In this document: positions 10,604 to 21,286 of the stretch, piece by piece
Layout: each line of letters starts with the position of its first letter
Position numbering within the stretch: the first letter of the stretch is position 1
Origin: Theocolax elegans
Lineage: Eukaryota > Arthropoda > Insecta > Hymenoptera > Cerocephalidae
DNA length: 64,000 nucleotides
Direction of reading: 5' to 3'
NCBI GenBank assembly: GCA_026168455.1
Contig: CM047430.1
Span: forward strand, 5,045,448 to 5,109,447
The notes under the pieces: model-generated
Database searches by the model: none
What the model was told of the DNA's origin: nothing
Seen by the model: only the letters and a program-made list of their open reading frames with translations
Translations under genes and position numbers: made by a program

Positions 10604-12482
10604 GCTGGGCCAGAGAAAGAGGTGCTGCTTGGAGAATGTGCGGCAAATCCGAGTCGTCGGCCTGATGTCGGGCGAGCGTCAACAAGTCCAGCTCGGCCGG
10701 CATGTCGATAGTTTCGACTCTGGAGAGAGCGTCGGCGACAACGTTGTCAGGGCCTTTCGTGTAGGCCAGCGTGACTGGAAACTGCAGGATAAAATCCAGT
10801 TGCCTGGTCTGCCGCGGCGATGCCTTCTCAGGACGTTGGTTGGCAGCGAAGGTGAGAGGCTTATGGTCGGTTAGCAGTGTGAAGGGACCACCCTCCAGGA
10901 TGCCTTGGAAGTGCTTGACCGCCGCAAAGGACGCCAGAAGCTCCCGGTCGTACGTACTGTACCTCTGCTCGGTGTCGGACAGCTTACGCGAGAAAAACCC
11001 TAGGGGCCTCCACACGCCGTCCGAGTCGCGTTGTTCCAACGCTGCTCCAATAGCGCGGTCCGAGGCGTCGGTGTGAAGCCTGCGGGGAGCGTCTGCGCGC
11101 AGGAACGTCGCGTTGACCGCGTTGGCTAGCGCTTGCTTGCTTGCCGTGAATGCTGCTTCTGCTGCAGGTGTCCAGGTGATGGGTGTCGCCTTGCTACGAA
11201 CTGGCAGCGCCTTAAGAAGGTCATTGAGTGGCGCCAAGAGCCGCGCAGCTCCGGGAACGCAGCGACGATAATAATTGAAGAGACCGAGAAAACGTCGGAG
11301 TTGTGCTGTGTCGGCTGGTTGCGGGAAGGCGACGATTGCTTCGACCCGACTGGTTGGTGGCTTCGAGCCTTCAGCCGAGACAGTGTAGCCGAGGTAGATA
11401 ACCTGGCTTTTCCCTAGGATGCATTTGTCCAAGTTGACTCGGATGTTGGCTGCGCGTAGCGAGGTGAAAAGTGCCTTGAGGTGCTCCATGTGCTCCTCCG
11501 GCGAACTCGAGGCAACGATGATGTCATCGAGGTATGCTCGAGCGTACGGCAGGTCCCTGAGAAGATGATCCATGGCGCGCTGAAGGGACTCCGCTGCGTT
11601 GCGGAGCCCGAGTGACGACCTGGTGAATTCGAAGAGGCCGAACGGCGTTATAATGGCAGTCTTGTGCATATCTTCTGGAGCGATTGGCAGCTGGTAGAAG
11701 GCCTTCTTCAGGTCGATAACTGAAAAGATGTTGCCTCCTAGTCCAAGGAGAAGGTCCTCGATGACAGGCAGCGGATACCTGTCAGGGACGGTTTTGCTGT
11801 TAAGCTGCCTGTAGTCTCCTGTGATGCGGTACGAACCATCCGGTTTAGAAACGAGACGCAGGGGGCTAGCCCATGCGCTATCCGATGATTGCACAATGCC
11901 TTGTTCGAGCAAGGAGCGGAACTCGGCCTTGGCGGCAGCAAGCTTGGGACCCAGTAAACGTGGAGCCTTAGCTGCTGCAGGTGCTCCGGTAGTCTGGATG
12001 TGGTGCTGGATCTCGAGACCAGGAAGCAGGATGGAGGTGCTTCCAGGCGTTGCTAGGTCCTGATACTGGCGCAGCAGGTCGGCGAAGGGGCCTTGAGCCA
12101 CCTCAGGTAGGATGGCTACCTCGACAGAATGTACCGTCGCTGCATGGACTGCACAGGGAGCCTGACAGGTGGTGTCGGTGTCAACGAGTCGCCGCTGTTG
12201 TACGTTGACGGCGAGTCCGAAGTACGCCAGGAAGTCGGCTCCTAGGATGGGATTGGCGACGTCAGCGATGATGAACTTCCAGGCGTATGGGCGCCGCAGT
12301 CGTAGGTCCAGGACCAGCTGGTGCGAGCCGAAGGTGCCGATGGATGACGAGTTGGCCGCGCGGAGTGTGAGTGGGCCCCGTTGAAGGACTCGCCTGAAGT
12401 GCGTGCGCGGCAATAGGGATACCGCTGAGCCGGTGTCAACGAGGAACCTGAGCCCCGTTGAGCGGTCGGTGACGTGCAGGCG
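10488..12482 (-). pseudogene. Gypsy-1 protease, reverse transcriptase and RNase H
   Basis: One long frame beginning just after a TAA. Order: retropepsin with DTGSAV active site and ILGADFL flap partner; reverse transcriptase with FSVIDLKKAF, ITPFGLFEF and the catalytic YLDD box; RNase H with LHTDASDRAIG, RELLA and HTD-type residues (LTDHKPL). It then shifts frame and loses the spacer and the HHCC half expected before integrase (about 10600-10660), which suggests a deletion of tens of codons. RT catalytic residues appear intact. Confidence 0.92.
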
Positions 12483-12532
12483 TTATTCGTAGGGTCCGCA
12501 AACCGCATCTGCCTGCGGAGACGGCTGCGGCG

Positions 12533-13572
12533 CTAGTTTCCCTGTGCTGAGAAGGTACAGGGCGCCCTGCACTGGGCGGCCTGGTCTGCAAAACGTTGGT
12601 GATACCAACACCAGCTGGGGTTGGTGTTTCGGACGGCCGGTGATGGAGAGCGCCCTCGCTGTTGTCGATTGGACTGCGTGAAGGGACGTGGCAGGGAACG
12701 CCCACGCTGACGCTGGAAACCGGGTGCGACAGCCGCGGCTATGGCCTGGAGCGTGACCGTCTGCTGTTGGACCATGGTGACGAGCTGGACCATGCTGAGG
12801 CGCAGGGCGCTCAGCTCCTGTGATTGGGCAAGAGAGATGGAACCTGTCCGGAGCCCGCTGGACGGCGTAGGCGACGGTGAGGCGAGCTGGTCGACGGCGT
12901 TGACGGACGGATGCGACGACTCGATGAGCTCGTCGGCGAGCGAGGCCAGTTCGTCCAGCGAGGTTGCCTTGAGAACCCTGCACATCCGGCTGACGTACGG
13001 TGGAAGCAAGTCCAGCCACTTGATCTTCAGCGCCTCATCGGAGATGGCTGCGCCGGCCAGGCGTCTCATGTGCTGAAGGAGGCGGGACGGCGTCCGATCG
13101 CCGAGCTGCACTTCGTTGAGGAGTTGATGGAGTTAGTGATCGGCGGAGGCGGTGAGCCGTATAAAACGGCCGCCTTCAGCGTCTCGTACCGGTCGGTGGC
13201 TGGAGGCGCCAAGATGACATCCGAGACCTCTTGAGCGACGTCGGGCGGCAGGTGAGCGACGAGAAGATCATACCGGCTCGAATCCTTGCGAATCCTGCTG
13301 GTGTTGAACGCAGCCTCCGCTTGAGCGAACCACAGCTGGGGGTTAAAGCTCCAGTAGGATGGTAGGGCGCATCGAGCGACGGACTCGACGTTGTCCCGCT
13401 GCTCGCCGAAGACCCGCGATGTGTCGTTGGATAAAGGCGCGACCTCGCGCCCAACCGGCCGGTGCTCCTCTGCGCTGGCCGAGGTGGATTGGAGGGCCGC
13501 AAACCGCCCTGGTGCAGCATCTGGTGCTGAGTCGGCGGGCAGTGGGTGTTGTGCGCTCGGGCTCCTCAGCAT
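12533..13572 (-). pseudogene. Gypsy-1 gag, frameshifted
   Basis: Capsid-like Gag: the first part (13572-13066) has the conserved FNPQLWFAQAEAAF and YDLLVAHLPP motifs; the second (13111-12533), in another frame, has the LDELASLAD region and the insect-Gypsy knuckle C-WYHQRF-...-C-RAPC. The halves are separated by a frameshift plus an in-frame stop near 13110-13150. Gag would form particles around the RNA; this copy cannot make a full-length one. Confidence 0.88.
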
Positions 13573-14250
13573 CGCGGGAGACGGGGCGTACGTATGCCGT
13601 TCGTTGCTAGCCGTGCGATGCTAAACACGGGTTTCGCGTATTCCCGTTCGGAAGACTATGAGCCCCGGGTCAGCACCGAGACCGGGGAAGCGAGCGCGAA
13701 ACGGTGCAACCGAGACCGGAATACACCAACTTCGGTCACCTTAGGAAATCGCTACCTAGAACGCTCGCTCGAGATTCGGAAGATGGCTGCTTCCGGGACG
13801 CGCCGAGAGTAATGGCCGTTTGCGCGGCAAATTACGCCGAGGCGCGACGCGGATAATGGCCGTTTGCGCGGCGAATTCCGCCGGGGCGCGACGACTCGAG
13901 AAGCCGTTACTTCTCCGAGCTACCTGTCGTGCTGCGAAGTAGCGCTTGATGTCTGCGCGGCTGGATCCTGGGGGCTGCGACCGGATGGGATGGCCGTTAG
14001 CTTCCTCGGCAGGTGTAGAGGGGCCGTGGGAAGACATGCCGCGATGCGGTGATTCTCGGCCGGCCGTACAGGGGCTGCCGGTTGTGGACGAGGCGACCAC
14101 AAATATCGCTGGGCTGGGCGTCGGAGCTGTTCTGATTCGCTTCGTCGTTACCTTGGACGAAGTCGCCGTTAGCCGTTGCACGGCGGACAAGATGGCGGTC
14201 GGCGCGCGTTTCCGTTGGAGTGGCGTGTTCTCACGCGAAAGACTCCCGTT
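13573..14250 (-). other. Gypsy-1 leader with 44-bp repeats
   Basis: GC-rich untranslated leader between primer site and gag. Contains two copies of a 44-bp unit starting AATGGCCGTTTGCGCGG (13811 and 13855). Confidence 0.75.
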
Positions 14251-14268
14251 ATCACGTCGGGGTCACCA
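14251..14268 (-). other. Gypsy-1 primer-binding site (tRNA-Trp type)
   Basis: Minus-strand TGGTGACCCCGACGTGAT, two bases inside the 5' LTR. It matches the 18-nt site used by elements and retroviruses primed by tRNA-Trp (from general knowledge; tRNA complementarity not computed). Confidence 0.85.
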
Positions 14269-14270
14269 CT

Positions 14271-14545
14271 TTGGAAGTTGTTCGCTTCCTTAACAATGTG
14301 ATAGTCAGGAGAGGAAGGAGACAGACAAGCTCAATTTATTAAACAGTTTATTGTCAAAATACACAATGCTTGAAAGACCCTTTCGGGCGCCCAGCCGGAG
14401 CTCTACTGGATATCGCCACGCATCGAAGCGGTTCGCGCGAGGCGCAATCTGTGATGGAGGGGGAACGTACTAGGTTCCGTCGGAGCGGGGAATCAAGACC
14501 TGCTTCCGTCGACTTGGTCGAGGCGGGCTAGTCTGAGCCCCCACA
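14271..14545 (-). repeat. Gypsy-1 5' LTR
   Basis: 275-bp partner of 9290-9564, starting TGTGGGGGC in minus orientation, with the primer site adjoining at its left end and AATGT adjoining at its right. Confidence 0.95.
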
Positions 14546-14550
14546 AATGT

Positions 14551-14670
14551 ATTACATACAGAATTTATGCTTTTAGTTTATTATCCATGGAAAATGCTAA
14601 TAGAAAAACATCTTTTTCAATTTCAGATGGTATAAAAATCTACAATGCTTATACTCATCTTTCAATTAAA
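14551..14670 (-). other. Possible exon near 14570-14637
   Basis: Minus-strand acceptor-like TTGTAG precedes an open stretch ending in TAA shortly before a GTATGT. It may be an upstream exon of the ANKLE2-like gene, but the TAA would end that frame, so this is weak. Confidence 0.2.
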
Positions 14671-14779
14671 TCCCTAATAGCACTGTCCGCCTCGAAGACG
14701 TTTTTAAAACGTTTTTAAGCGTTTTAAACGTTTTAAAAACGTCTGATAACGTATTTAAGACGTTTTGTGCTGGCAGGGA
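14671..14779. mobile_element. 109-bp MITE with 19-bp perfect stem
   Basis: Ends TCCCTAATAGCAC and GTGCTGGCAGGGA are an imperfect inverted pair. Internally the 19-nt strand 14696-14714 (ACGTTTTTAAAACG core) pairs perfectly with 14726-14744 across an 11-nt loop. No coding capacity. Confidence 0.75.
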
Positions 14780-14989
14780 TATATACAATGTTAATTAAGG
14801 TTGACCTTTTTTTGAAGATACAATAAGATACATGCAAAGCTAAATGCCAAAGATACATAAAACATTGATATGCGAATGCTAATAATATAAAAAATTGTTT
14901 TATTAACTATTCATTGAAATATTGTTTAAATTGACTAAAAACTGTAAAACAAAAAAAAATATATGATAAAGTTATTTACTTTATTGAAT

Positions 14990-15478
14990 TGTTTATTTTT
15001 ATATCCGTACTCTTTATAAATTTGATGATGTGCATCAGTCTTTGTAGATTTCTTCGACATCAGCTGCTCGATCTCATGCCTAAATTGTTTACCAATTTAA
15101 TAGGAACTGGCTTAAGTTCTTTTCTGGTATAATTATCAAAAAACGATCTCGTTTTTTTGGATGGTTTCTTTTGTGTAGCTATTAACTCACTGATGTAAGC
15201 GAACTTTTCGTTCGTTATTACATGATAAACACAAAGTTGATTTTCTTGATTAAGCCGAAATTTTGAGAGATAGGGAGAATTGACCAGAACCAGAAAAAAT
15301 TCTCGAATCTCAACCGTCTCGGGTAACCAAATTCTTCTTTATACAAACGATTTAACATTCCTATAGCCACATCTGAACTGTTTTTCGCGATTAATTTGTA
15401 ATGTTTCGTCTCGCCTCGGATATCGCTTGCTCGCGGACATAATTTGTATATATATACAGGGTAGAAGTAAACAACCAA
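14990..15478 (-). pseudogene. Degenerate unrecognised coding relic
   Basis: Minus-strand blocks of protein-like sequence: SDVAIGMLNRLYKEEFGYPR (15330-15400), then further left ITNEKFAYISELI and KQFRHEIEQLMSKKS in shifting frames, Lys/Glu-rich with regular codon structure. Probably a decayed transposon protein, but I do not recognise the family. Confidence 0.3.
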
Positions 15479-15957
15479 ACAAAATGTGTGACAGCTAAGA
15501 ATAGCAGTAGCTCCCTCTTGCTGCCACGTCTAAACTTTTGCCTTGGGACCTCTGTACGCGCTCTCTCACGGGCTGGAAAGCATTGTTTCTCTTTCTATCT
15601 CATGCATTTCCAATACTATCTCTATCTCATTTTGTTTGAAATTGACTATATATATCAAAAGGGAGAAGACGAAAATTGAGGAAAGGAAATCAGCAAGCAA
15701 TACTCACACAGCACAGAATATTACGTCAATATTACGGAAATATTTCATATTAAGATTCGGAATATTACAATAATATTAGAATGAAAGATTACTGAAATAT
15801 TGTTATGTCCGCGAATTTCTTACTTTGTAATATTCCATGAAATATTACATTGATATTATTATAATATTTCAGTGTAATATTTTAAGAAATATTTATGTAA
15901 AATTGATGAAATGTTTCAAACACACACTTGCATAGGTCCACTGAAATATTACCTTAA

Positions 15958-16243
15958 TCACGGAGAGAAGAAACAAACCAGCGTTGTATGAACGTTTCTG
16001 CAACCGTTACCCGCCGTGAAATCGTGCTATGGTTGCGCGATATCCATGCTACTTTTGTGTGATTCCATACCACGTTGGTATGATCGTCATACTATTGCTT
16101 GTTTAGCCACGCCCCCTGCGCGTTTTCACCTATGATGCCTATGGAAACTTTTGGCAGGGCGGCCATACCATCGCGGTATGACATCCTGCAACTTTGCGCT
16201 GACAGCCTAACCTACAACGCTAGTCTGTTTCTTCTCTCCGTGA
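15958..16243. mobile_element. 286-bp MITE, TCACGGAGAGAAGAAACA termini
   Basis: About 30-bp terminal inverted repeats: TCACGGAGAGAAGAAACA then (A)AC.AGCGTTGTA on the left, mirrored on the right by CTCTCCGTGA. Inside, GTATGATCGTCAT and CATACCGTGGTATG-like pieces form sub-repeats. GC content contrasts sharply with the host repeat. No target duplication could be fixed. Confidence 0.8.
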
Positions 16244-16537
16244 TGTTTCTAGAATATTTTAATGAAATTTTTAAGAAATATTTCTGAAATATTGATGAAA
16301 TATTTAAAATACTTACTTCAATAGGTGTAGTGAAATTTAACAGTAATATTTTTGAAAAATATAACAGAAATATTACATGAAATATTTACAAAATATTGTT
16401 AAAATATTTCAATTAATTGAATTTTTTAACTTAATTATTTGTAATCCCAAGAGCCGTGCTATTGATCTATATTTATTAAGTATTAATACACATTATTTTT
16501 TTTCACATATTTATCGCAGAAAAAATTTGTACATATT

Positions 16538-16612
16538 TCCTAACCTGGGTTCGAACCCCGTCTGCACGCATCAAATACAAACGCTTTATCCACTACGCTA
16601 TTCGCAACGCTT
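16538..16612 (-). other. tRNA-like sequence / SINE head
   Basis: Minus strand has an A-box-like TAGCGTAGTGGATAAAGCG followed about 25 nt later by a perfect B box GGGTTCGAACCC, the internal promoter of RNA polymerase III genes. Anticodon and acceptor stems are not well formed, so a tRNA pseudogene or tRNA-derived SINE fragment is more likely than a working tRNA. Confidence 0.5.
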
Positions 16613-17137
16613 ATCGATTACGTTTAAAACTTGTACATGATGATCTGCTATTTGATTTGCTATCTAATCTGTTGTTAATAGTTATACAATTTTAATGAAA
16701 TTGACTAGATATTACTATGATATGGAAAAAAAATCTTGTTAATTAAAAATCTTACTTCTTTGTTATCATAAAAATATCTCGTTAAAATATATTATTGTTA
16801 TATTTCTATAATAATTTCTCTACGATAGAAAGCAAAATCTTTCTGCATTATTGATATGTAAGTTTTCTTAAACCTTGTACAAAATATAAAAATAAGATAT
16901 AAGACGACGATTTTTCGCTTTTGGCGATTAAAGCAAAAGATGTGAAATAATTGTGAATCTTAATGTGAAATATTTCCATAATATTTCACACAATATTACA
17001 GTGGAACATTACGGTAATATTAATGAAATATTTCACTAGTCCTATTGAAGTAGGTATTTGAATTCTTTTATCAGTATTTCTCGAAATATTACATTGCAAC
17101 AATCGATTTCGATGAATAAACCAAGATGTTAATTAAT

Positions 17138-17228
17138 GGCGACGTTTCGATGACTTTTGCCATCCTTCTCTGATTATTCTACTCGTCAATGGTTAGTATA
17201 GCCTGAGAAGGATGGCAAAAAATTCGAG
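17138..17228 (-). mobile_element. Penelope-like terminus fragment, hammerhead-like
   Basis: Minus strand reads GAAGGATGGCAAAAG, then TCATCGAAACGTCGCC: a stem followed by GAAACGUC, as in hammerhead motifs in termini of Penelope-like elements. The motif GAGAAGGATGGCAAAA occurs again inverted at 17204-17219, so two termini face each other. Core residues deviate from the consensus. Confidence 0.45.
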
Positions 17229-17803
17229 CTTACATTTAAACCAAATAGAAGAATATTACAGAACGATTTTTTTTCTAAATAAAGGACTGCAAACTGTATA
17301 TACACTATCCTTTTCAATTCTGATATTATATTATTAATTAGAAAAAAATTTTACATTTCAAAAATTTGTATATTTATACATTTAGAAATTTGATTAATTA
17401 TCCTAAAACATTGTATTTAATTCTTCATTTAATGTGATTCTTTATTCTTGTTTAGAAATAATTATTTACTATAAGATAATAAGTACCTTTTCGCGGGACA
17501 AAATAACATAATTCGTAGTTAGATACATTTTTTTTAAGTGTAAAGAGCAAACTGCAGAAAAAGATTTCGTTTGAAACACTATTTCGGAAATAGTACTACT
17601 TAATTGTGCACAATATATTTTTATTCAAAATAATTAAGTTCAAAAATAGAGCACGGGTATCTAAATTCGGACAATCGTATCCAAGCGTAGCTCCTTTCGC
17701 GGGAGAAAAAAATCTACGAATATATGGTTAAAAAATTACTAAGTCCAAATTTTATAAATTCAAAAGATCTTTATAGCCTGGTAATAACTCTTAATAACAA
17801 AAT
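17229..17803. other. AT-rich DNA, no gene seen
   Basis: Two short CTTTTCGCGGGA / CCTTTCGCGGGAG motifs (17488 and 17692) resemble the CGCGGGT ends of the repeats at 256 and 4935. Nothing else is supported. Confidence 0.4.
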
Positions 17804-17877
17804 AGCAAAATAGCTCATAGTGGTAAAGAGTCAGCGTTCGAATTTTAAGATTGAAGGTTCGAGTCCCACAGACAGCA
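17804..17877 (+). other. Second tRNA-like sequence
   Basis: Plus strand: A-box-like TAGCTCATAGTGGTAAAG, then B box GGTTCGAGTCC and a closing CAGACAGC that could pair weakly with GCAAAAT. The anticodon arm does not pair, and the sequence is followed by a T-run at 17881. Probably a tRNA-derived pseudogene or SINE. Confidence 0.5.
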
Positions 17878-17917
17878 AATATTTTTTTTTTATTTTTTCG
17901 TTTTATTTATAAGCTAT

Positions 17918-18015
17918 GGCCAACATATTGGCAACAGTTTAAAAATTGTAAGATAGTAACTATTGGCAATATGTTTGCAATAATTGTTGCCTATCACTAT
18001 GCAATACAGTGGCAA
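17918..18015. repeat. Diverged TTGCCAATATG-type repeat
   Basis: Several TTGGCAAT / TTGCAATA / ATTGGCAACA motifs related to the 11-bp unit at 272-480. Confidence 0.4.
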
Positions 18016-18059
18016 TAATTTATATTTTTACGTACGTACAATATATCTTAATAAGTTAA

Positions 18060-18443
18060 CGGGGTGCCATAGTCAATATTTATCCTCCCTACCTTATCGG
18101 CATACGTGATTATTAGTAATAAATTTGTAAATAAAACAGTATGTGAAAAAATAAGAGAAGAGGCGCCTTCGTTTATTAATAATCTAACTCTGTGCTGAAT
18201 TTCAGATTAAAATTATATTGCGTTTTTGAGAAAAGTATTACCAAAAATGTGAACCTAACCTCAACGAGGTGAAAAGATTTCATAATTTTGATAAGACTTT
18301 TCTCGAAAACGCAATAATATTTTAATCTAAAATTCAGCACACAGTTAGATTATCAATAAACGAAGGCGCCTTTTCTCTTACTTTTTCACATACTGTTCTA
18401 ATTTTTTGTTAATTAATCATCAAAAATTGAGTATGGAACCCCC
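18060..18443. mobile_element. piggyBac-type MITE, TTAA duplication
   Basis: 384-bp palindromic element flanked by TTAA on both sides (18056-18059, 18444-18447). Ends GGGGTGCCATAGTCAATATT and its inverse GGGGGTTCCATACTCAATTT. Inner arms containing GAGGCGCCTTCGTTTATT and its mirror extend the palindrome to most of its length. TTAA duplication is the hallmark of piggyBac mobilisation. Confidence 0.88.
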
Positions 18444-18449
18444 TTAAGT

Positions 18450-19696
18450 AGATTCTGCTTAAAAATAAAATGTTTTAAGTCTGTTATTATATACATGCTA
18501 TCAGATTAAATTTAATATGTTAACTTTTAATAGCCATCATATTCGCATATATTAACATTACATATATTATTAGTTACATTATTGTTACACTATTATTACC
18601 TTTCTAACAGTATTGACTTTCTCTCCCAAGGGAAGTTTTGACCTTCGGAAACGGATATATCTTATCTTAACCTTGGCATATCTTCTGGAATATAATAATA
18701 TGAAGAAAGCCAAAAGTTACTACTTGCCAATTGCCACTTTTACAAAAGTGAATCGACCTTTGACAATAATATTTCCAATGAAAGTTACTTTCACTTTAAT
18801 TGCTATTATGACTCGAAAACGAATATTGATAGGAAATCAATTCAAAATAAACTGAAGGTAGTTGAATTCATGTAGATATGGTTAAAAAAAAGATGTTTAA
18901 ATTGTTCAATTTAGAGCAAAGTTAAGAAAATAAGAAATTGAAAAACTTTATAATATTATTGCAATATGTTTAGCATTATTTTAGGTTATATTTTTTTGTA
19001 AGGTTTCATATTGTGTGGAGTGCAATGCCGGATGTCAAATACGTTTCGTTTCGAAATTCTACTACTCAAGAAAAAATTATATAATAGAGTCTCCAGGAAT
19101 ATTCCTCAAACATTGTTGAAATATTTCACGTAATATTACACTGTAATGTTTCGACAATGTTACATGAAATATTGTGATGAAAGTCTGTGCAATATTTTAG
19201 TAATATTCCAAATGATTATTTTTGTTTTAACATGTATTGATATTATAACAATATTTCATGAAATATTGCATACAATATTTATGGAATATTACACGAAATA
19301 TTACATGAAATATTTCAGTAATATTGTTGTAATATGTTGTGAAATGTTCCACTTTCTATTAGTGGAAATATTACACCAAATATTTCAATAATATTTAAAA
19401 AATATTACTATGAACTATTTCAGAAGAATATTTTGTAATATTTTTGATACATTTTCTAGACATTTCCGCAATATTTTTTTATAATATTTCATGTAATATT
19501 TTTTTGTAATTATTGCATGCTGTGTGGGTATCTTTGGCATTGATTTTCTTGATTGTGCGTAAATGAATTCGTGTAAAACTTGTTGTACAGTAAAGATTAA
19601 TAAATAAGGAACGTGATGCGTGGCCAATAGCACAAATACATAATGTAATAATGTAATAATGCAGCGGTTAGAAAAGTAAAAATCTGAAGGGCTAGT
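18450..19696. other. AT-rich DNA with AATATTTC repeats
   Basis: No gene seen. 19080-19510 is packed with AATATTACATGAAATATT-like repeats of the family at 15700-17100. Confidence 0.45.
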
Positions 19697-19876
19697 CCCT
19701 ACTGAAAATGTTTGCGCAATAAATAGCGCAACTTTTGACGCAACTTTTGACACAACTTTATGCGCAACTTTTTGGGCTACTTTTTACGTGTCTTTATCGA
19801 GCCAAAAGTTGCGCCATAAATTGCGCTACTATATTGAAATTTTGAAAAAAAAAAATATATATATATATATATATAA

Positions 19877-20278
19877 TGTGTTAACCCTTTTTTTATGTAG
19901 GGATTGCTATAAATGATTAACTAAATTGTTTCTCTGTAAAACAAAGTTTATTTATGATTTTATTATTTATCTAATAATTTACACTTTTTATGTAATTGTA
20001 CAATATTTCTTACCTGTAAAACAAAGAAACGACATTTAAAGCCAATTTATCCCTTATGCAATTTCCCGTTTTATAGGTAACACAATTTATTATTCAATTC
20101 ATTATTACGTTTAATTAATTTTTTTAACACGTGTCTATGGCTTATCTCTTCATATCAGTTTTCCACTTTATCACAGGTTGGTGGTTATCATATTAGCCTA
20201 CTTAAAAATGCGCGGCAAATTCAAATTCTAAAGAAACGACTAAACTTGTATACAAGTGTAATGTCGATTTTCTTTACA
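19877..20278 (-). repeat. Gypsy-2 3' LTR
   Basis: 402 bp, TGTAAAG...TTAACACA in minus orientation. Contains GTTTTACAG followed by GTAAG, a fused acceptor/donor-like motif. Confidence 0.93.
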
Positions 20279-20295
20279 TCTCCCTCCCTCGAGAG
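20279..20295 (-). other. Gypsy-2 polypurine tract
   Basis: Minus-strand CTCTCGAGGGAGGGAGA immediately before the 3' LTR; primes plus-strand DNA synthesis. Confidence 0.8.
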
Positions 20296-20316
20296 AAAAG
20301 TCGTTCGTTGAGTTCT

Positions 20317-21286
20317 TTAAATATTATCTTCTATTTTGTTATCTATCGAAATAAGAGTTGGAATGAGTTTTGTAATGTGGAATAGATTTGATGTTGATTT
20401 TTTATATCCAGTGTCTATTTTGTATATCGAATCTGATATTTTTTTTAAAATTTTATATGGTCCAATTTTTAATTCATCCAGTTTATGTCTATTTAGTCGA
20501 TTTCCATTTTCTACAAATACTAAATCTCCATTATTGAATTGATGAGTTTTTCTATATTTGTCGAATTGCATTTTATTGTAATTATGTGATTTTATACTTT
20601 TCTTTAAAGCCATTTTTCTGTCTACTGCCAAATTATTGTGAGAATTATTTTGTTTTAATTCCTTTGGCAAATAAGATTGAGACATCTTTACCTTCTAGTA
20701 GATATTTAGGTGCAAATCCAGTAACTGTATGTTCTGTCTCATTGTATTTTTGTACACATTCGTGTGCTATAGTTGTCCATGCTAATTTTCTTTTGCTTAC
20801 ATTTATTCTACACCTGATTTTATTAACTAATGTTTGGTTTAAGCTCTCATTTAGTCCATTAGAGAATTGCGTATTTACAGCTGTAAAAACAATAGGTATG
20901 TTCTTTTCATTTAAAAATTTCTTAAATTCTTTTGAATTTATACCAGGATATTGATCTGTTAAAATTATGCCAATTTTATTATGTTTTGTTACATTTTCTA
21001 CTAGTTTTATAAAATCTTTGAAGTTTTGGTTTTTTGATGTTAAGATATATGCATATCGAGTAAAATGATCGACTAGATGTAAATATTTTTTTGTTGAGCG
21101 TGAACCTCCGAAACCTCCAATTGTATCCATAGAAACTATTTCAAAAGGACTTGTAGCAGGACCTAAGTGAGACATAAGTCCATATTTGTTTTGTCCTCTT
21201 GATTTATTCTTTATACATGTTGCACAGCATCTGCAAATATTTTTTATGTTTTGTAGTAGATTTTTTGCTGTGTAGAATTTTTGCAA
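20317..21286 (-). pseudogene. Gypsy-2 integrase, frameshifted
   Basis: CCATC zinc remnant, then core residues in VSMDTIGGFG (first Asp), ILTDQYPG (second Asp) and NGLNESLNQ (Glu). The C-terminal part (20685-20317) with the GPYKILKK segment is in another frame. The join to RNase H near 21270 is also shifted. Confidence 0.88.

Larger units (their letters stand above)
9290..14545 (-). mobile_element. Gypsy-1: Ty3/Gypsy LTR retrotransposon
   Basis: 5256-bp element on the minus strand: two 275-bp LTRs, 5-bp target duplication AATGT (9285-9289 and 14546-14550), primer site, gag, protease/RT/RNase H and integrase in Ty3/Gypsy order. The LTRs differ at only about four positions, so the insertion is recent. 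Despite this it is defective: gag is frameshifted with a stop, and the pol segment between RNase H and integrase is shifted and shortened. It probably moved in trans or was damaged after insertion. High GC compared with its surroundings. Confidence 0.95.
15700..17100. repeat. AATATTTCATG-rich inverted repeat element
   Basis: Dense diverged repeats of AATATTTCATGTAATATT. The left part carries TACTTACTTCAATAGG and the right part (16960-17070) its inverse CCTATTGAAGTAGGTA, so the whole looks like an old palindromic element. The same motif family fills 19080-19510. It is interrupted by the MITE at 15958-16243. Confidence 0.55.

Noticed and set aside
9639..13624. Many ORFs of 60-190 codons on the plus strand and in other minus frames
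   Set aside because: Shadows of GC-rich Gypsy-1 gag/pol; no independent motifs.
18613..18855. 80-codon plus-strand ORF
   Set aside because: No recognisable domain, AT-rich context, no splice or promoter support.
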